Position numbers and translations under genes: made by a program. This document shows, piece by piece, positions 1 to 9,179 of a DNA stretch of 44,233 bases. The notes under the pieces were generated by a model that was given only the letters and a program-made list of their open reading frames with translations, was not told the origin of the DNA and did no database searches. The stretch comes from an uncultured Oscillospiraceae bacterium (GTDB lineage: Bacteria; Bacillota; Clostridia; Oscillospirales; Oscillospiraceae). The stretch spans positions 1 through 44,233 of the forward strand of contig CAJUCA010000027.1 in NCBI GenBank assembly GCA_910585265.1, given 5' to 3'. The first letter of the stretch is position 1. Every line of letters starts with the position of its first letter.

Positions 1-3000
1 AGCACCGCGTTGTGGGTGATTTCGCCCCACTCGTTGTAGTGCGTCCAGCTGGTCACCTTCAGGCTCACGGGGCTGGTCAGGTAGTCGGTGGTGCCCAGGT
101 AGTCCATGTGGTAGTACAGCCGGATCTGGTTCCCGTTCTCGATCAGGTTGCCCGAGCTGGTTTCCACCCCGGTGATGTTCACACTCAGCCGGTCGTTGCC
201 GTACACGTAGCGGTAGTCCAGCCCGTTGACCTCGTGCTCCATCAGCGGCTCGAAGGTGGGGCTGGTGTAGTCCACCACGAACTGCTTCACCACAGTGCTG
301 AAGCTGGTCACCAGGCTGCCGGTGGGCTTGTCGCCGCTGCCATTGCCGTTGCCCTGGCCGTTCCCGTTGCCGTTACCCTGGCCGTTGCTGCCGCCGCCTC
401 CACGGCCATTGTTGGGATCGGCGTCGCCCAGCCCCGCGTCCACGTCGTGGTAGCCGTAGCCGTTCTTGGCGATCTTCCAGGTGTCCTCCACCAGCGCGCC
501 CAGGCCGTTGTACAGGTACGCGCTGCTCTCGCCGCTGGAATTCACCCCCAGCACCATCTTGTTGGTCTCATCGTAGGTGTACTGCCCCACGGTGGTGCGC
601 TGGCCGTTGCCGTTGTTGTTCCCGTTGCCGTTGAGCTTGCCGTACTGCTCCAGCACCAGGTTGCCCCGGCCGTCGTAGGTGTAGAGGGTGCCCTCCTTGT
701 CGTTGCTGCTGTAGGTCTTTTGGGTGATTTGGTTGAGGTTGTTCAGCTTGTAGTCGTAGTGGACGTTGTTGCTGTTGCTCTCGTAGGTCAGGTTGCCCAG
801 GCTGTCGTACTGGTACTCCCGCCAGGCTTTCCCGTATACCTCGTCCACCCGGGTGAGGCGGTGCAGGGCGTCATAGGTATAGGTGTTCTCGGTGGTGGCC
901 TCGCCGGTGCCGTTGCCCCGCATATACTCATAGACCATGTTGCCGCAGTCGTCGTACTTGTAGACGTGCTTCTGCTGCTTCATGTCCTTCCGGGTGGGGT
1001 CGGTGTCGTCCACCCGCAGGAGCTGCCCGATGGAGTCGTACACATAGTCCTCCACCCAGCCGTGGGGGTACTCCATCCTCACCACGCGGCCCATGCCGTC
1101 ATAGCTGTAGGCGGTGGCGCGGCCGTCCTCCTCAGTCACGGTCTTGAGCTGGCCCAGCAGGTCGTAGGCATAGTCCACCCCGGTGCCGTCCGGATAGTCG
1201 ATGGAGGTCTGATTGCCCACCTCATCGTAGCCGTACTCCACCACATTGCCCTTGCGGTCAGTGACCTGGGTGATGCGCCGGAGCAGGTCCACCTCGAAGG
1301 AGGTGGTGCCGGTCCAGTCCTCCATCTCCACCAGCTCGCCCACCTTGTTGTAGCGGTAGGAAGCCTGCTTGCCCCCATTATAGTTGATCTGGGTCACAAA
1401 GTCCAGGGCATTATAGGTGTATTTTGTCTCATAACCGTCCGCGTCCTTCTTGGACACCAGGTTTCCGTTGCCGTCGTAGGTGTAGGCGGTGACGGCACCC
1501 AGGGCATTGGTCTCCTTGGTCACCAGGCCGCGGCCATCGTACTCGTAGAGGGTGATCTCCCACTCGTCTGCCTTGTCCTGGGCGTCCACCCGGTGCAGGG
1601 AGGTCTTGGTCAGGCGGCCCATGGGATCGTACTCAAACAGGGTGGAATTGCCCAAAGCGTCAATGGTTTCCACAATCCGGCCATTGGCGTCCAGCACATA
1701 GCTGGTCTTGTGGCCCGCCTTGTCTGTCTTGGAGGTCACATCGCCCCCGCCGTTGTAGGTGATGTGCTCGCTCTTGCCGTCCGGGGTGGTGGTCTTGATG
1801 AGCCGGTCCAGCGGGTCGTACTCGTAGGTGGTGACGCCGTCCGGAGTGGTCAGCTTCACCAGGTTCTGATTGCCGTCATACTCGTAGGAGGTGACATAGC
1901 CCTCGGCATCGGTGACAGTGGCTACGTCGCCACGGTCGGTGTAGGTGTAGGCCGTCACGCCGCCCTTGGCGTCGGTGGCGGTGAGCAGGCGGTCCATCTC
2001 GTCATAGGTGTATGTGGTGGAATTGCCCAGGGCGTCGGTCATCTTCACCACCCGCCCGCAGGCGTCATAGGCATAGCTGGTTTCGGCACCCTCCTCATCC
2101 ACCGTCTTGATCAGGCGGCCGTCGGCGTCGAAGGTCTGGGTGGCCACGCCGCCCTCCTCATCGGTGCGCTGGGTGATCCGGTCCAGCCCGTCATAGGTAT
2201 AGCGGGTGGTGTTGCCATTTCCGTCGGTGGAGGAGGTGATATTGCCGTTCCCATCGTAGGTAAAGGAGAAGGTGTACCCCTCGGGATCCACGTAACTGAC
2301 GAGCTGGTTGCGGGCGTCGTAGGAGTAGGTGATGGACTTACCGTCAGCCTGCACCACCTTGGTGATGTTGCCGTTGGCGTCGTACTCCACCCGGGTCACG
2401 GCCCCCTCGGGGTCGGTGATGGAGGTCACACGGTTCAGCTTGTCGTAGGTATAGCGGGTGACGCCGCCGTCCGTGTTGGTCTCGGAGAGCAGGTTCCCGT
2501 TCTTGTCATAGACATAGGCGGCGACGCCGTCCATGGCGTTGGTTACCTTCACCAGGTTGCCCACCTTGTCATAGGCATAGGCGGTCTTGAAGCCCCGGGC
2601 GTTGGTGATCTGGGTCATGCGCCCGTCCTTGTCGTAGACGTAGGAGACCACATAGCCCTCCTCGTCCGTGACGGTGAGCACGTTGCCGTTGGCGTCATAG
2701 GTGGTGGCCACGCTGGTGCCGTCCTGATTGGTGAGGCCCACCAGCCGCCCCTTCGCGTCATACAGGAAGGTGACGGTATGGCCCATGGGATCGGCAGTGG
2801 AGGTCACCCTGCCCATGGAGTCATACACCTGGGAGGTTTTCAGCCCCAGGGCGGTGGTGGTGCTCAGCAGGTTGCCGTTGGGATCATAGGTATAGGTGGT
2901 CTTATTGCCCAGGGGATCGGTCTTGGCGGTCATGTGGCCGTCCGCGTCATACTCATAGGCCCAGACATTGCCGTTGGCGTCGGTTTCGCGGATCAGCTGG

Positions 3001-6000
3001 CCAATGGCGTCATAGCTCTTGGAGGTGCTGTAGTTCAGCGGATCTTTGGTGGACACCAGGCGGCCCTCGCCGTCGTAGGCATAGGTCCAGGTGTTCCCGC
3101 GGGCGTCGGTCATGCCGGTCTGCCGATCCAGCAGGTCGTAGGCGTAGACGGTCACGCCGCCCTCGGCATCGGTGACGCGGGTGAGGTTGCCGTCGCCGTC
3201 GTACTGGTAGCTGGTGGTGCCCTTCTCGGCGTCGGTGACGGAGGCCACCCGGCCCATGCTGTCATAGGCATAGCTGACCACGCCGCCCTCCGCGTCAGTG
3301 GCGGTGGCAACTTTGTTCAGGGAATTGTAGGTATAAGTGGTGACGAAGCCCATGGGGTCGGTGATGGTGAGCACGCTGCCCATGCTGTCATAGGTATAGG
3401 CCGTGACCCCGCCCATGGGATCGGTGGCGGTGAGCAGACGGCCCGCCGCGTCATAGGTGTACTTGGTGACGCCCTCCAGCTGATCGGTGGTGGAGAGCAC
3501 CTGGCCGTTGGCGTCGTAGGTATAGCCCACGGTGGTGCCGTCGGCATAGGTCACCTGGGTCACCCGGCCCAGCTTGTCATAGACATACTGGGTGGCAAAG
3601 CCCCTGGCGTCGGTGGCCTTGGTGGTCCGGCCCAGGCGGTCATATTCCGTGGAGGACACCGCCTTGCCGGGGGTGACTGTCTTGGTCATCCGGCCCAGGC
3701 TGTCGTAGGTGTAGGTGGTGGTCTGCCCCTTGGCGTCGGTGGAGCTCACCAGCCGGTTCTCGGCATCGTAGGCGTAGGTGGTGGTGGCCCCGGTGCGGTC
3801 AGTCACGGAAATTAAATTCCCGTTGGCATCGTAGGTCTGGGAGGTGGATTTGCCCAGGGCGTCGGTCACCTTGGTGGTGTTGCCCACGCCGTCATAGGTA
3901 TAGCGGGTGGTGCCCCCGTTGGGCGTGGTGGCGGACGACGTCCGGTTGACATTGTCATAGGAGGTTCTGGTCACGCCGCCGGCGGGGTCGGTGATGGACA
4001 CCACCTGGCCGTTCCTGTTGTAGGCATACCGCCAGGTGCTGCCCGCCGCGTTCGTCATGGATACCATGCGTCCCGCCGCGTCATAGGTATAGCGGGTGGT
4101 GTTGCCGTTGGCGTCGGTGGCGGTCACCCGGTTGCCCCGGTCATCGTAGGTGTAGGTGGTCACGGCCCCCAGCGGGTCGGTGACGGATGTGATGTTGTTT
4201 TGGACGTCCCGGGTGTAGCGGGTCACATTGCCCATCCAGTCGGACTGGCTGGAGTTGAAGCCATTGCCGTCCACGGTGAAGGACTGGACGCTGCCCTGGG
4301 CGTCGGTGATCTTCACCAGCTTGCCCGCCTCGGTATACTCGTAGGCGGTGACACCGCCCTGGGCGTCGGTTACGGTGGTCAGGCGGCCCTGCTCATCGTA
4401 GGTGTACCGGGTGACATTCCCCTCGGAGTCCGTCATAGAGGTGCGGTTGCCCGCCCGGTCATAGGTATAGGTGGTCACCGCGCCGTTGGCGTCGGTAGCG
4501 GAGGTCAGGTTGCCGTCGGCATAGACAAACGTGCTGGTGTTGCCCCGGCCATCGGTGAAGCTGGTCATATGGCCATTGGCGTCATAGGTATAGCTGGCGG
4601 TGGCACCGTTGCGGTCCCGCACGGAGGTGACCATGCGGTTGCTGTCGTAGGTGAAGCTCTCCGAGGTGCCGTCCGCATAAGTTACCTGGGAGATATTCCC
4701 CGCGGCATCATGGCCGTAAGTTGTGGTATTGCCCTCCCGGTCGGTGCGGCTGGTCACCTGGTTGAGATCGTTGTAGGTGACGCGCTGGGTGCCCTGGGCA
4801 TCGGTGGAGGAGAGGATGCGGCCCAGCTCGTCATAATAAATCTCCAGAAAATAGCCGTCCGTGCCGGTGCAGACGTTGTGGCGGCCATCGAAGTCATAGG
4901 TAAAATCGAAGGTGCCAAAGTCGGCGGCGTACTGATGGATTACCCGGCCCGCATCGTCATAGGTGTTTTCCACGTAGATGTCGCCCTTGAAGTTGGCCAC
5001 CGTGGCCAGATAGCCATTGCCATCGTAGGTGTAGCGCAGGCTGTCCCCATCGGGGTTCTCGGCGGCGGTGAGCAGATCGCCCTCATAGGACAGGGTGACG
5101 GTGCGGCCCACGCTGTCGGTGACGGAGGCCAGGTTGCCGCTGCCGTTATAGGTGAAGGTGAAACTGCCGGTATCGCTGGACACGCTGGTGAGCTTGTCCC
5201 CGGAATAGGTAAAGCTGGACGCGTCACCATTGACATACGCGATGTACTGGATCTGCCCGTCCGGGGTGAAGCTATACCGGTTTCCGGCTTTGTCCTTCAT
5301 GACATAGCTGCCGCCAGCCCACTCCAGGGAGTAGTCGCCGCAGTTGGTGTAGCTGCCGTCGAAGTCCAGGCCGAAGAACAGCTCCGTGCCCTGGGGCAGG
5401 GTCACTTGGGCATATAGGTCGCCGAATTCCAGGGCATAGGTGAAGTTGGACGTCCAGCCATTGCCCAGGCCGTAGTTCTTGTCCGCCTTGACGGATTCAT
5501 AGAACCGGGTGAATTTCAGATCATTCTCCCCGTACAGGGCAAAATCCGTGTAATTCCAGGTAAAGCTGCCGGTGAGCAGATCCACCGGATCGCCGGGCAT
5601 GGCCAGCTCATCGCGGATCTCTTTCAGCTCCTCGTGGCTGTCGATGCCGTCAAAGGAGTCCGCGTCACTGTTGCTGTCCACGGTCTGGAAGGCGAGAAAG
5701 CTGTTGTAAACGGAGTTTTTCTCAAGGGTGGGCGTCATGACAATGACGTAATACCCATCCTCGAACTGGTATTTCTCCGGGGAGCCGCCCTCATCGCGCA
5801 CAATGCTGCCGTCCCAGAGCATAAAATTCTGGATATTCGTATCGGAACCGCGCTCCGTGAAGAACACAGATTCCTCACCCAGGACGTCACCAACATCACC
5901 CGGAACGAATTCGGAGGGCGTGGGCTCAGGATCGGGCACATCTGTGGGTTCGGGATCCGGCTCAGCCGAAGGTTCCGGAGCAGGCTCATCCGAGGGGACG

Positions 6001-6870
6001 GGCTCGGGCTCAGCCGAAGGCTCAGGATCCGGTTCAGCCGAAGGCTCCGCTTCCGGCGGGAGCTCCGGCCCGGCGGAGGGATTCGCCTCAGTGGGATCAG
6101 GCGTGTCAGGGGTATCCGAGCCGACGGCGGGATCGCCTGTCAAATCCTCCCCCTCTGTCTGAGCCATGGCGGACATCGCCTTTGCGGTCTCCTGGTCCCT
6201 ATCCCCGCCGCCAGCGGGCAGATCCTCGTTGGGCGCAGGAGTATCGCCCTGTGTACCGCTGGCCGGAGCGGCGTCAAACTGCTGGCCCTGATAGCCGAAG
6301 GCATAGATATCCTTCATCATTTCGGCGGGACGGGTATGAGTCAGAATTGCATCATTGAGGATGCGAACCCAGGTATCCCGGTCGATATCCTCCCAGCCAA
6401 CCTGCGGATCTGTATAGATATTCCCGCCAGGAATCAGAGGAGCCACATTATCCGTCACACGAATTCCATACAGGTAACCGATGCGTTCACCCAGGAAATC
6501 CTCGTCCTCATTCGGGTCGGGCGTATAGTTCAGGAGCATCGTTCCCCCAGCGGGCGGAGTGCCTTCGAGCTTGTACAGCTCCAGGCTGACCTGCTGGGAT
6601 TTTTCGATCACATAGGTCAGCTGTACCCACGAGCCGGAATAGTTCAAATCCGTGGAGCGGAAAAACTGGTTTTCTTTTGTCCCATAGAGGTACTTGGAAA
6701 TGGGCGCGACTGTTCGGACGCCATCCATGCGCATGACTTTGAAGGCCACAGTCTCGGGGGGGTTCCCCGTAGGAGCCCAGCGCCAGGGCCTGGGTGGGCA
6801 GAAGGCTCAGCATGAGGGCGAAGACCAGGAGCAGGGACGTCATTCTGAAGAATCTGTTTCGGCGCTTCAT
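1..6870 (-). CDS. Giant secreted RHS/YD-repeat protein, partial, frameshifted
   Basis: The protein runs off the left edge, with about 2290 codons visible. The start is ATG 6870, with GAGAGG about 10 nt upstream. Residues 1-28 are a clear signal peptide (MKRRNRFF, then a hydrophobic run, then TQALA). The frame that holds the signal peptide then hits a C7 run (6756-6762). All downstream coding is in the frame that six Cs would give, and upstream in that second frame a stop lies at 6807-6809 with no ATG after it. Next comes a Pro/Glu/Ser spacer (EPSAEPDPEP-like, about 5920-6130), then a DUF6531-like stretch (GDPVDLLTGSF, about 5600), then dozens of YD repeats (TYTYDANGN type). The last visible part (WTHYNEWGEITHNAV) is typical RHS core, so the C-terminal domain, possibly a toxin, lies outside. 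It is probably exported and surface-bound. It may be phase-variable, a pseudogene or affected by a base-calling error. Confidence 0.88.
600..5290 (-). repeat. Tandem YD (RHS) repeats
   Basis: About 70 degenerate repeats of roughly 60-66 bp follow one another inside the RHS gene. On the coding strand each reads approximately [YF]xYDxxGNLxxxTDxxGxxT. On the plus strand they appear as recurring 'gtcataggt' and 'cgtcggtg' words. Such repeats form the beta-barrel cocoon of RHS/teneurin-type proteins. Near 300-420 and 600-640 the pattern gives way to Gly/Asn-rich low-complexity linkers (NGNGQGNGNG-like). Confidence 0.9.
6756..6762 (-). other. C7 homopolymer at the frame junction of the RHS gene
   Basis: Seven consecutive C residues on the coding strand span codons 37-39, just after the signal peptide. 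Deleting one C joins the signal peptide in frame to the rest of the protein as GEPPETVAFK. With seven Cs the reading frame runs on out of register and ends early. A short homopolymer at the 5' end of a surface-protein gene is the classical place for slipped-strand phase variation. A single-base sequencing error would look the same. Confidence 0.7.
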
Positions 6871-6968
6871 ATGCAAACATTCCTCTCTCATAAATTTTAT
6901 GTCTGTACTTCCGAATGGGACAGGCTTACTTCCACATGGGGTCCACCTCCTTCGACATCCTTCTATAA

Positions 6969-7001
6969 ATATATATGTACTCAGGATGTCGTTTTTCGAC
7001 A
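6969..7001 (-). promoter_or_regulatory. Outward promoter motif, RHS side
   Basis: On the minus strand TGTCGAAAA (7001-6993) is followed after exactly 7 nt by CCTGAGTACATATATAT (6985-6969). The identical arrangement occurs at 8061-8093 on the plus strand. The spacing between TGTCGA and TACATA (16 nt) suits the -35/-10 of an ECF sigma factor, and such a gene lies between the two copies. The motif is about 100 bp upstream of the RHS start. That it is a promoter is inferred from the exact duplication, spacing and position. Confidence 0.65.
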
Positions 7002-7003
7002 TC
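6985..7003. promoter_or_regulatory. Perfect inverted repeat overlapping the RHS promoter motif
   Basis: GATGTCG, 5 nt, CGACATC is a perfect 7-bp inverted repeat lying on the -35 half of the RHS-side motif. The other promoter copy keeps TGTCGAAAA but lacks the second arm. It could be an operator for the adjacent XRE regulator acting only on the RHS side. Further TGTCGAA words occur at about 6951-6958 and, on the minus strand, at 8250-8256. Confidence 0.4.
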
Positions 7004-7107
7004 ATTTTCAAAAAAATTTTTCCTGAATCTTTTTTCTTTGGGGAATCATTACTAATACGCATATTATATCAGCCTGATACGGTATCCACTTCATTTCTAA
7101 TATGCAC

Positions 7108-7113
7108 TATAAT
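7108..7113 (+). promoter_or_regulatory. Candidate -10 box for the regulator/sigma operon
   Basis: TATAAT stands 36 nt upstream of the XRE start in an AT-rich stretch. No convincing TTGACA is seen at the right distance, so this is a moderate candidate for a housekeeping promoter. Confidence 0.35.
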
Positions 7114-7143
7114 TATGTCAAATAAATGAGGGGAGAAACGTCT

Positions 7144-7500
7144 ATGACCAAGGAACAATTGAGCGCCGTGATTGGTCATAACATTCGCCGGCTCCGCCGC
7201 GCAGAGGGGTTTACACAGGCTGAATTGGCTGAAATGGTAGATCGTGACGCATCTACGGTGACGAATATCGAAGGCGGGAAGCGGCTGATCGGGGTTGACC
7301 TGTTATACAGGCTTGCGGAGGTATTTTCTGTAAGTGTAGACACACTGCTCCAGCCGAAGGAAAAATCAACCCCCTTGGCATCCATCAATAGTATGCTGAC
7401 CGGTCAATCCGATGCGGCACTTGCCCATCTGGAGCCGATTATCAGGACATGGTTGTCCGAATACGGCGATCCCAAGCCGCCTGCGAGAAGAAAAAAATAG
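7144..7500 (+). CDS. XRE-family helix-turn-helix regulator
   Basis: This is a 118-residue DNA-binding protein. Residues about 8-63 form a Cro/CI-type HTH: IGHNIRRLRRAEGFTQAELA, then a recognition helix with STVTNIEGGKR, then LLYRLAEVFSVSVDTLL. The C-terminal 50 residues have no recognised domain. ATG 7144 is chosen over ATG 7126 because AGGGGAG precedes it at a normal distance. The gene lies 33 nt upstream of the sigma factor gene and probably shares its mRNA. It is a likely repressor of the sigma factor or of the outward promoters; the inverted repeat at 6985-7003 is one possible target. Confidence 0.85.
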   Translation: MTKEQLSAVIGHNIRRLRRAEGFTQAELAEMVDRDASTVTNIEGGKRLIGVDLLYRLAEVFSVSVDTLLQPKEKSTPLASINSMLTGQSDAALAHLEPIIRTWLSEYGDPKPPARRKK

Positions 7501-7533
7501 GTTTCAGGACAATGAGAAGGGGTGGAAACAGCG

Positions 7534-7869
7534 ATGACGCGGGAAGAGGCAGCGCGATTCGAGGTATTCTACCGGGAAAATTTTGAGAAGCTTGTTGGCT
7601 ACGCATACCGTTTTTTAAAGAATTGGGACGATGCGAAGGAAGTTACACAGGAGGCGTTCCTTACGGCTCTTATCAGGATTGACCGTTTCCACGCAAGCGA
7701 AAACCAGCAGGGATGGATCAAAAGTGCCATTCGGAAAAAGGCTCAGAACCTGAATAAAACAAAGGCGATCCGCAGTCAGGCGATTGTTTCAGTAAATGAA
7801 ACAGCACCGTTTGCTGCGGAATATGATCGCTACAGCAATGTTGATACGCCCTTCGCCCACTGCGCCTAA
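7534..7869 (+). CDS. ECF-like sigma factor, region 2 part, stops early
   Basis: The 111 residues contain sigma70 region 2: VFYRENFEKLVGYAYRFLKN, DDAKEVTQEAFLTALIRI, then the GWIKSAIRKKAQN helix. It binds the RNA polymerase core and recognises the -10 element. The frame ends at TAA 7867-7869 but stays open beyond it and there encodes region 4. ATG 7534 follows GAGAAGGGG; a GTG at 7522 is possible. The gene lies between two copies of a probable promoter motif, so it is the likely sigma factor for both. As read, it would give a region-2-only protein. This may be a nonsense mutation or a two-piece sigma factor, as known for B. subtilis SigO/RsoA. Confidence 0.75.
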   Translation: MTREEAARFEVFYRENFEKLVGYAYRFLKNWDDAKEVTQEAFLTALIRIDRFHASENQQGWIKSAIRKKAQNLNKTKAIRSQAIVSVNETAPFAAEYDRYSNVDTPFAHCA

Positions 7870-8031
7870 CTCCTGGGAGAACAGGAGTTTTTGCTTATAA
7901 AGCGCATTTTTTGGGAGGGTGAGACATACCGGGACGCCGCGGGAGAATTTGGTATGACCGAAGGTGCCTGCCGGAAGCGGGTGGAGCGCATTATCAAAAA
8001 GCTCAGAGAGCAGTGGGAGGAGGATCGTTAA
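7870..8031 (+). pseudogene. Sigma factor region 4, in frame after an internal TAA
   Basis: Fifty-three codons continue the sigma factor frame directly after TAA 7867-7869. They contain a region 4 helix-turn-helix (ETYRDAAGEFGMTEGACRKR, then VERIIKKLREQW) and end at TAA 8029-8031. Region 4 contacts the -35 element. There is no ATG; CTG 7873 or TTG 7891 are the only early candidates, with AGGAG at 7883-7887. Either the stop is a recent nonsense mutation, or region 4 is made separately or by readthrough. Confidence 0.65.
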
Positions 8032-8060
8032 AAAATAAATTAAAATTTTTCTCAAAAAAA

Positions 8061-8093
8061 TGTCGAAAATCGGTGCCCTGAGTACATATATAT
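8061..8093 (+). promoter_or_regulatory. Outward promoter motif, membrane/anti-sigma operon side
   Basis: TGTCGAAAA (8061-8069), 7 nt, CCTGAGTACATATATAT (8077-8093) repeats the RHS-side motif exactly and points rightward. It is followed directly by TATAATAGG, so a housekeeping -10 could also act here. It starts 30 nt after the sigma factor's last codon and leads into a structured leader of about 220 nt before the gene at 8318. Confidence 0.65.
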
Positions 8094-8100
8094 AATAGGG

Positions 8101-8300
8101 GGGTGTAACTGTGTCTGGACAACCCGGCCTGCCAATTGGCACGCTGAAATCTATCAAAGCTTGTCCAGGGAAAAGAGAAGCCCTGCTGGGGTTTGACGTT
8201 GGGGGAAGCATCCTGGGAGCACCCGCAGCCTGTTGCTCCCAGCCTTGATTTCGACATAAGGACCTCGGTAGGGTGGTACCCGTGTCCCAAACCACTTTAC
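8101..8300 (+). ncRNA. Structured 5' leader of unknown type
   Basis: No reading frame here looks coding. Inverted repeats are dense: CTGGACAA (8115-8122) with TTGTCCAG (8161-8168) enclosing the perfect palindrome TGCCAATTGGCA (8130-8141), and CTGGGAGCA (8213-8221) with TGCTCCCAG (8234-8242). Near the end stands TAGGGTGGTACC (8269-8280) followed by CGTGTCCC, which resembles the T-box antiterminator core. The T-box stem I and a terminator with a U run are not evident. It may be a regulatory leader or a separate RNA; no known family is recognised. Confidence 0.4.
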
Positions 8301-8317
8301 TTAGGAGGGAATGCACT

Positions 8318-9079
8318 ATGGGAGAGATTCTTTCACGTCTGCTGGTATTTCAAATTGTCTTTGATCTGATCAGCGTTACGGTCGGTGCCGGTCTCTGCTT
8401 CGGCGCGCTGAAATGGCGCCGGGGCCTTTTGACAACGACCGCGATTGCCTGGGGCTTTTTCCTGGGGCTTGTGGCGGCAATTTTTATTGCCGAGGCTGCC
8501 GGAGAGGTTGGCGCAGTACTCTGTATCCTGATTGGGACGGTCAGCCTGCCCATCCTGACCTACACATCCCCCGCCGTCAACCGGTTCGTCTTGGGGTTCC
8601 TGGTCAGCAATAAGCTGTTCTTCATGGTTGCCACGCCGCTGGCCAAGGACGGCACCATCGGCATTGAAGAGGCCATCCTGGTTCCGCTGGTGGCTGGAAC
8701 GGTGGTCGGCATTGGGCTGATGGCCTGGACAAGAATGCGGGTCAGTGCGTTTGTCCTGGGCTGCACCTTTGTTGGAGCCAGCCAAATCGCCCCCATTGTC
8801 TCAGAGTGGGCGAACCGCATCCTTTTTGGGATCACCGGCGATCCTACATTTCTCTTTGACCCCATCGACCTGATTTTCGCGCTGTTCAAAATCGAGCTGA
8901 CAGATTGGTGGACACTGGGTGCCATGGTTGTCTTAATGGGCTTGGGGGCCTATAAGCAGATCAAAAATATGAAGGAGAAAGGGATCCCCCTGGACACACC
9001 CCTGATCGGGTTTGAAAGTCCCACCGGCCCCAACGGGAGAATCCACACCCCCAGCGGTCATATTGATACCATGGATTGA
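8318..9079 (+). CDS. Polytopic membrane protein
   Basis: This is a 253-residue protein with about seven hydrophobic segments. Examples are the N-terminal LVFQIVFDLISVTVGAGLCF, the run around AWGFFLGLVAAIFIA, and VVLMGLGA near the end, followed by a polar tail (SPTGPNGRIHTPSGHIDTMD). The layout recalls the TMEM198/DUF4203-like membrane family, but this is not secure. ATG 8318 follows TTAGGAGGGA, while a longer upstream frame lacks such a site. It is the first gene after the rightward outward promoter and precedes the anti-sigma-like gene by 100 bp. A role in signal sensing or in export of the surface system is only inferred from position. Confidence 0.75.
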   Translation: MGEILSRLLVFQIVFDLISVTVGAGLCFGALKWRRGLLTTTAIAWGFFLGLVAAIFIAEAAGEVGAVLCILIGTVSLPILTYTSPAVNRFVLGFLVSNKLFFMVATPLAKDGTIGIEEAILVPLVAGTVVGIGLMAWTRMRVSAFVLGCTFVGASQIAPIVSEWANRILFGITGDPTFLFDPIDLIFALFKIELTDWWTLGAMVVLMGLGAYKQIKNMKEKGIPLDTPLIGFESPTGPNGRIHTPSGHIDTMD

Positions 9080-9179
9080 CGCGCTGGAATCATTGTGCTC
9101 AGTCCAAATGTGTGGTCTTAGCAAATTGCTGTATCAAAAGCCCAGAGCCCGAAAAGCAAACGGAAAAGGAGGTGCGGGA

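Noticed and set aside
600..5290. Regular repeats suggesting a CRISPR array
   Set aside because: The repeats are degenerate, coding and contiguous without unique spacers. They are YD protein repeats.
12..5417. Very long plus-strand open frames (1267 and 405 codons) rich in Val, Gly and His
   Set aside because: They are the antisense frame of the YD repeats. They have no ribosome binding sites and their repeated HVV/GVG pattern is the complement of TYDANG codons. The minus-strand RHS frame explains the DNA.
5634..6815. Plus-strand frames over the Pro/Glu spacer (Ser/Gly-rich and Arg-rich ORFs)
   Set aside because: They are shadows of the EPSAEPDPEP repeat in the RHS protein.
8269..8290. Assignment of the leader as a true T-box riboswitch
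   Set aside because: Only the AGGGTGGTACC-like core is present. Stem I, the specifier loop and a competing terminator could not be found, and the downstream genes are not amino-acid related. Kept only as an observation.
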